NCBI RefSeq assembly: GCF_014648135.1
Contig: NZ_BMQN01000035.1
Span: 1-11,679 of the forward strand
Source: Deinococcus sedimenti
GTDB lineage: Bacteria; Deinococcota; Deinococci; Deinococcales; Deinococcaceae
Direction of reading: 5' to 3'
DNA length: 11,679 nucleotides
The notes under the pieces were generated by a model that ran no database searches, was not told the DNA's origin, and was given only the letters and a program-made list of their open reading frames with translations. Numbering within the stretch: position 1 is the first letter of the stretch; each line of letters opens with the position of its first letter. The position numbers and the translations under genes were made by a program. This document shows positions 8,041 to 11,679 of this stretch, in pieces.

Positions 8041-8759
8041 CGGTAGAAGTCCTTCAGGAGCTCCGGGTCCGGGCGCGGCGCGGGCCCCCGGCGTCCGGTC
8101 GGCCGGAAGGGCGCGCCGTCCCGGCAGCTGTCGGCGCGGAACGCGTCGGCGCTCAGCGTCGGGGTGGGGCCGGGCTTGACAAAGATGTTCCAGTGCCAGA
8201 GTGTGCCCGCCGGTCCTGAATCAGCCAGATCACACCACGTCCGACTGACCAGCACGGTGTCCGCGCGGGTGATCCTGCCTGTGCGGGGCAGGGTCGCGGG
8301 GTTCCAGACGGTCAGCCACTGCAGTCCTGCACTGCTCGCAGCAATCTCGAACACCGTCACGAACTCCTCCCGACCATCCTGATTGATGTCGCGCAGCACG
8401 TACGCTTCCACGAAGCGGGCCATGCTGTTCGGCTGTGCCAGCAGCCCGGAATACAGCGCGCGCATTCCGCGGATCAGCACGAACCGCACCGAGTCGTCGC
8501 AGGAGCTGTCGTACAGATACAGCGCGTCTCTCTGTCCGGGGGTCACGAACGCGCCCGTCCGGGCCGCGAGCACCCGCACCGACGTGTTGTCGCACCCGCC
8601 TACCTGCGCGTTCAGTTTCGCCACGGTCAGCAGAGGGGCGTGTTCCGGCGCGACCGTGCCCCGGCTGGGCGGCAGGTCGTGGCTGTACAGCAGCCGCTCG
8701 CCCTGCGCGGATGCCGATCCCAGCAGCGCAGCGCACAGCGCCATCCGCGCGACAGTCAT
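8037..8759 (-). CDS. Exported protein with a DxNxDG (FG-GAP/VCBS-like) calcium loop
   Basis: 240 residues from the ATG at 8759. The signal peptide is MTVARMALCAALLGSASA with likely cleavage after Ala18, so the protein should be exported. It has no lipobox or further membrane segment. Residues 124-132 (DINQDGREE) give the D-x-N-x-D-G-x-x-E calcium pattern, set in YVLRDINQDGREEFVTVFE, which resembles a single FG-GAP/VCBS repeat. Five Cys in the mature part may form disulfides. The C-terminus is Pro/Arg-rich (PTGRRGPAPRPDPE). The frame allows an ATG at 8792, but TACACT lies 6 nt before 8759 and the signal peptide starts cleanly there. Its stop overlaps the 13-codon ORF leading to the VOC gene. 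No family name is offered; function unknown. Confidence 0.8.
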   Translation of the reverse strand: MTVARMALCAALLGSASAQGERLLYSHDLPPSRGTVAPEHAPLLTVAKLNAQVGGCDNTSVRVLAARTGAFVTPGQRDALYLYDSSCDDSVRFVLIRGMRALYSGLLAQPNSMARFVEAYVLRDINQDGREEFVTVFEIAASSAGLQWLTVWNPATLPRTGRITRADTVLVSRTWCDLADSGPAGTLWHWNIFVKPGPTPTLSADAFRADSCRDGAPFRPTGRRGPAPRPDPELLKDFYR

Positions 8760-8765
8760 CTGCCC

Positions 8766-8771
8766 AGTGTA
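8766..8771 (-). promoter_or_regulatory. -10 element TACACT for the exported-protein gene, leaderless type
   Basis: TACACT (8771 to 8766, minus strand) ends 6 nt before the ATG at 8759. It supports that start over the ATG at 8792. The same hexamer precedes hemW. Confidence 0.55.
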
Positions 8772-8845
8772 CGGCCCGCATCTGTCTCTCACTGGCTCGG
8801 CTGTCTCAGCGTCCGCACGGCGGGCAGGTCGGATCGGATAGGCTC

Positions 8846-8874
8846 AAAACAAAAAACCCGTCCTTCGCGGACGG
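8846..8874 (-). terminator. Intrinsic terminator with U-tract, minus strand
   Basis: On the minus strand, a 6-bp GC stem (8874-8869 with 8863-8858, loop gcgaa) is followed by G, six T, G and four T. This is the only classic stem-plus-U-tract terminator in the window. It lies about 115 nt beyond the AEC transporter stop, so it could end that operon, or end a short transcript from the promoter just upstream. Confidence 0.85.
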
Positions 8875-8884
8875 TGATAACGAA

Positions 8885-8913
8885 AGGATAGCGTGGTATG
8901 CAGGGCGTGTCAA
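8885..8913 (-). promoter_or_regulatory. Consensus-like sigma-70 promoter, minus strand
   Basis: On the minus strand, a perfect -35 TTGACA (8913 to 8908), a 17-nt spacer and -10 TATCCT (8890 to 8885). Transcription would start near 8878, only about 4 nt before the terminator stem. The next gene downstream (8759) has its own -10. The rest of 8793-8989 shows no convincing gene. Confidence 0.65.
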
Positions 8914-8989
8914 CCCTGGTGCATGCGTGCCGCGAAGTGCGTGCTGGAGGTGTTTTCGGGTGAGGCAGTATGCGGCGTATGCAGGTGCG

Positions 8990-9916
8990 TCAGCCGGTCA
9001 GGCGGGGCAGCAGCGCCACGACCGCCGCGATGGTCGGGACGCTCAGGACGGTGCTGAGGAACGCGGTGCGGGCGACGGTGTCGGCGTCCCCGCCGTACTC
9101 GCGGGCGATCAGCAGGGCGTTCACGGCAGTGGGCATGCTGGCGGACAGCACGAGGACGGCCAGCACCTCGCCCCGCAGGCCGCAGGCGAGTCCGGCGGCG
9201 AGGCCCAGCAGGGGGCCGCCGATCAGCCGCGCGGCGGTCGCGAGCCACACGCGGGCGTCCAGGCGCGGCCAGCCGCCCGAGCCGAGTTGCAGGCCCAGCG
9301 ACAGCAGCACCATCGGCAGGGTCGCCTGCGCCAGCAATTCCACGCCGCGCATCAGGCCTTCCGGGGGCTGGAGGTGCAGGGCGCGGAGGGTGACGCCCAG
9401 CGCGACCATCCACACGGCGGGCAGGCGCACCATGTTCAGCAGCATCCCGCCTGCGCTGGGGGGCGGCTGGTCGGGGCGGCGCACGCGGGCGGTGTACACG
9501 ACGGGCGCGATGACGTACATGCCGACGAAGGACATCAGGAACAGCAGCGTGGCGTGCGCGAAGCCCGCCTGCCCGAACGCGAACAGCGCGATCGGGAGGC
9601 CCATGTTGCCGCTGTTCCAGATGCCGACGCTCGCGGCGAGGCTGCGCCGCTGCGCCTGCGGGGCGCGCAGGCCGGTCAGCCAGCCCAGCAGCAGGCTGCC
9701 CGCGACGGTCAGGGCGTACGCGGCGCCCAGCGTCAGGACCTCGCCCGCCTGCACGCGGGTGGTCAGCAGGACGTTGAGCACGAGTGCCGGGGACAGCAGG
9801 TACAGCGTGATCCGCGCGACGGTCGCCTGATCGATGGGAAACCGCGCCGAGACGAGCGCGCCCAGCCCCGCGACGAGCATGACGGGCAGCAGGACGTTAC
9901 TCAGGGCCTGAAGCAC
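8990..9916 (-). CDS. AEC-family transporter (auxin efflux carrier-like permease)
   Basis: 308 residues, normal for the family. About ten membrane segments fall in two halves: strong hydrophobic stretches near 6-22, 34-52, 61-80, 93-115, 119-141, then 158-178, 194-211, 224-245, 250-270 and 285-304. Both halves carry the family's marker segments, NSGNMGLP (101-108) and SASMPTAVN (258-266), in broken helices thought to form the substrate path. Bacterial members include malate and malonate carriers, but most have no known substrate. The start is a GTG at 9916, with only a weak -10-like CAGCAT 6 nt ahead and no strong Shine-Dalgarno. It follows the AIM24 gene after 52 nt on the same strand, so it is probably the last gene of that operon. 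Confidence 0.88.
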   Translation of the reverse strand: MLQALSNVLLPVMLVAGLGALVSARFPIDQATVARITLYLLSPALVLNVLLTTRVQAGEVLTLGAAYALTVAGSLLLGWLTGLRAPQAQRRSLAASVGIWNSGNMGLPIALFAFGQAGFAHATLLFLMSFVGMYVIAPVVYTARVRRPDQPPPSAGGMLLNMVRLPAVWMVALGVTLRALHLQPPEGLMRGVELLAQATLPMVLLSLGLQLGSGGWPRLDARVWLATAARLIGGPLLGLAAGLACGLRGEVLAVLVLSASMPTAVNALLIAREYGGDADTVARTAFLSTVLSVPTIAAVVALLPRLTG

Positions 9917-9968
9917 CCCGCCATGCTGTCACGCGTGGCAGGGTGGATGGGGCGCAGGTGCAGACGGG

Positions 9969-10751
9969 TCAGTGCGTGGCGTGCAGGGGGAGGGTCGGGG
10001 CGAGCCACACGCGGCCGGTGCCGCGGTAGGACTGCACGAAGCCCTCGCCGGTCTTGCCGCTGCCGAGCAGGCCGCGCGCGCTCTTCTCCACCTTGAATTC
10101 CAGCCCGTCGGTGTACGCCACGACCAGATTCCCGTCGACTTTCAGGGTGTCGCCGCGCAGGTCGAGCACCTGGAATTCCTCGGGGGGGACGGGGCTCTGC
10201 AGGGCGAACAGGCCGCTGCCGGTCAGTTTGGGCTGCACGCGGCCCTCGCCGCTGCCGACGGCCTGCGCGAAGCCGTGGTTCACGTGGCGGCCCACGGTGA
10301 TATCGCCGACGCACGCGACGAACGCACCGTCGTCCACGATCAGGCTCTCGCCGCGCAGTTCGCCCAGCAGCAGGTGCAGGCGGGTGGGTTCGGTGTACAG
10401 GGTGCCGCTGCCCTTGAAGGCGGTCTTGTACAGGCCCTCGCCGCTGGCGGCAGCGGTGACCGCCCCGCGCAGGAAGCCGCCCAGGCCGCTGCCTCCGGCG
10501 GCGTTCACGGCCTGCATTTCCAGGGTGCCGCGCAGGTACTGCAGCGCGCCGGTTTCCAGCACGGCGTTCCCGGCGCTGCCGTCCCCGGCGACGTGCACGG
10601 CCAGCTGCCGCCAGCGGGCGGGGCGGCTCAGCGTCTGGTGGTACCCGCTCAGGGCGGCCTCCATCGGTTCGGCGCTGTACTCGATGACCTCCAGACGGTT
10701 CTGTCCGCTGCTCAGGTCACGTTCGGTGATGCCTTTCCAGGTGAAGTCCAT
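9969..10751 (-). CDS. AIM24-family protein (DUF124, TIGR00266-like)
   Basis: 260 residues. The Gly-rich beta repeats of the family are clear: [19 protein letters not shown] (104-122), [14 protein letters not shown] (176-189), [15 protein letters not shown] (200-214) and the closing [22 protein letters not shown] (231-252). The fold is a trimeric double beta-barrel known from bacterial structures and related to tryptophan-RNA-binding attenuator barrels. The mitochondrial AIM24 relative affects inner-membrane organisation; bacterial roles are unclear. There is no signal peptide. The reading frame continues upstream through the DUF2233 gene in another frame, but homology begins at the ATG at 10751. 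It lies 44 nt after the DUF2233 stop and 52 nt before the AEC gene. No clear Shine-Dalgarno was seen. Confidence 0.88.
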   Translation of the reverse strand: MDFTWKGITERDLSSGQNRLEVIEYSAEPMEAALSGYHQTLSRPARWRQLAVHVAGDGSAGNAVLETGALQYLRGTLEMQAVNAAGGSGLGGFLRGAVTAAASGEGLYKTAFKGSGTLYTEPTRLHLLLGELRGESLIVDDGAFVACVGDITVGRHVNHGFAQAVGSGEGRVQPKLTGSGLFALQSPVPPEEFQVLDLRGDTLKVDGNLVVAYTDGLEFKVEKSARGLLGSGKTGEGFVQSYRGTGRVWLAPTLPLHATH

Positions 10752-10795
10752 GTCGATCAGTACGGGGGGCGGCGGCGTGGGATTCCCCGGACGGG

Positions 10796-11521
10796 TCAGC
10801 GACTGACACTCCAGATCCCGGCGAAGCCCGCCAGTTGCGTGTCCCGGTCGGGCGTGGCGTAGGCGCTGATGCTGCCGTCGAGGTACAGCGCGTCGGGGCA
10901 GCCCAGCGTGTCGCGGAAGAAGGTGGCGAACGTGTAGAAGTTGACGGGCCCCGCACTGACGACGAAGCGGACCTGTCCGCCTTTGCACACGCCCACGCCG
11001 CTGCGCAGTTTGAACGAGGTGCCTCCCTTGTTGAAGGCGGGGTGCAGTTGCCCGCGCTGCACGAGCAGCGGTCCGGACTGCGTGGCGTACGTGGGCTTCA
11101 GGCCAGAGCGGCGGTACGCGTCGGTTTCCAGCACGCCTGCCCGGCTGCCCTGGATCCAGAACACGCCGTTGGGCCGCAGCGCGAAGTTGCCCCCCGACCG
11201 CGCGAGGTTCAGTGGCGTCAGCGTTCGCCCCTCCTCTATGTGCAGTCCCAGGGGCCTGAGGCCCGGCGCGTAGATGCCGCTGTTCGTGGCGAACGTCAGC
11301 GTGCGACCTTCCTTCTTCAGCCGGGCCCCCAGCTGCGCGAAGGTCGCGTACGGGGCAGAAGTGGTGGGGTTGCGCCAGTGCAGCCGCAGGTCGTCGCGGC
11401 CCGGCGTGACGGTCGCCACCGTATAGAGGGTTCCCCCGGCGACGACGGGCTTCACGGTCAGGGCCGCAGCGTGGGTGCTGCCCAGCACGAGCAGACACAG
11501 AGTGGGGGAGAGGCGCGGCAT
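10796..11521 (-). CDS. Exported phosphodiester glycosidase-family protein (DUF2233, NAGPA-like)
   Basis: 241 residues. The signal peptide [20 protein letters not shown] gives likely cleavage after Ala19 or Ala20. The family's landmarks are in order: [10 protein letters not shown] (78-87), GLHIEEGR (92-99), [13 protein letters not shown] (111-123), the QSGPLLV segment (148-154), RSGVGVC (173-179) and the catalytic-region motif ALYLDGSIS (211-219, Asp215). Known relatives include the lysosomal uncovering enzyme, which removes GlcNAc from a phosphodiester, and bacterial YigE-type proteins. Here the substrate could be a cell-envelope glycan phosphodiester, but that is inference. Cys179 and Cys208 could form a disulfide. 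The ATG at 11521 fits the signal peptide; a weak GAGACT lies 9 nt upstream. It is probably the first gene of the operon with the AIM24 and AEC genes. Confidence 0.88.
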   Translation of the reverse strand: MPRLSPTLCLLVLGSTHAAALTVKPVVAGGTLYTVATVTPGRDDLRLHWRNPTTSAPYATFAQLGARLKKEGRTLTFATNSGIYAPGLRPLGLHIEEGRTLTPLNLARSGGNFALRPNGVFWIQGSRAGVLETDAYRRSGLKPTYATQSGPLLVQRGQLHPAFNKGGTSFKLRSGVGVCKGGQVRFVVSAGPVNFYTFATFFRDTLGCPDALYLDGSISAYATPDRDTQLAGFAGIWSVSR

Positions 11522-11620
11522 GGCCCGTGCAGTCTCTCAGGTGGCGATGAGGTTTTCGCCTGCCACACGCAGCTCGGGCCCCTGAGTGTCATTTCTCAAC
11601 TGAGGCTCTGGGAGGGGGTG

Positions 11621-11672
<52 letters not shown>

Positions 11673-11676
11673 AAGC

Positions 11677-11679
11677 ATG
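11677..11679 (+). CDS. Start codon of a gene running off the right edge
   Basis: The window ends on an ATG placed 8 nt after GAGG and 27 nt after a strong -10. Only one codon is present, so the product is unknown. The promoter, ribosome site and spacing make a genuine start likely. Confidence 0.65.

Noticed and set aside
8435..10096. 553-codon plus-strand ORF over the exported-protein and AEC genes
   Set aside because: It lies antisense to two recognisable genes, and its sequence is rich in Gln, Gly, Ala, Arg and His without any domain.
9969..11498. A 509-residue fusion of a novel domain with AIM24
   Set aside because: The upstream half is a shifted frame of the DUF2233 gene, which has a clean signal peptide and motifs. 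AIM24 homology starts at 10751.
11522..11620. Radiation/desiccation response motif upstream of the right-edge gene
   Set aside because: I looked for the AT-rich palindrome known from Deinococcus stress promoters and saw nothing similar here or elsewhere in the window.

Overview
The window looks like chromosomal DNA from a Deinococcus or close relative. The sequence is very GC-rich with a strong G/C third-position bias. Five genes carry a TANNNT -10 hexamer only 6-7 nt before the start codon, the arrangement known for leaderless mRNAs in Deinococcus. The gene families (multi-domain GAF histidine kinase, AIM24, DUF2233, Deinococcus-style small lipoproteins) and the fold-back repeats between genes also fit. 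The genus is an inference; there is no rRNA or other marker gene here.

Layout, left to right. (1) 1-1184 (+): C-terminal part of a GAF-containing sensor histidine kinase, cut by the window edge. (2) 1185-1409: convergent gap with three fold-back sequences. (3) 1410-2731 (-): two overlapping genes for related lipoproteins, each with an EF-hand-like calcium loop. (4) 2732-2981: gap with a strong GC hairpin, probably the lpd terminator. (5) 2982-4385 (-): dihydrolipoamide dehydrogenase. (6) 4507-5661 (-): HemW-type radical SAM protein, divergent from (7) 5781-6281 (+): PaaI-like hotdog thioesterase. (8) 6282-6468: convergent gap with octamer repeats in two inverted arrays. (9) 6469-6957 (-) and 7019-7480 (+): two divergent unrecognised genes. 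(10) 7483-7618: MITE-like element fitted between two stop codons. (11) 7618-7989 (-): VOC/glyoxalase-fold protein with an in-frame stop just upstream, behind (12) 8037-8759 (-): exported protein with a DxNxDG calcium-type loop. (13) 8793-8989: a minus-strand intrinsic terminator directly preceded by a consensus-like sigma-70 promoter. (14) 8990-11521 (-): probable operon of DUF2233 exported protein, AIM24 protein and AEC-family transporter. (15) 11522-11679: a sigma-70 promoter reading right, a hairpin over the Shine-Dalgarno, and the first codon of the next gene.

The protein-coding content is mostly ordinary housekeeping plus small exported proteins; I did not find a defence, CRISPR or mobile-gene system. 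The unusual signal lies between the genes. All three convergent junctions (1185-1409, 6282-6468, 7481-7617) are filled with inverted-repeat structures. A compact promoter-plus-terminator unit at 8846-8913 would make an RNA of only about 30 nt. The leaderless-promoter pattern also corrects several gene starts.
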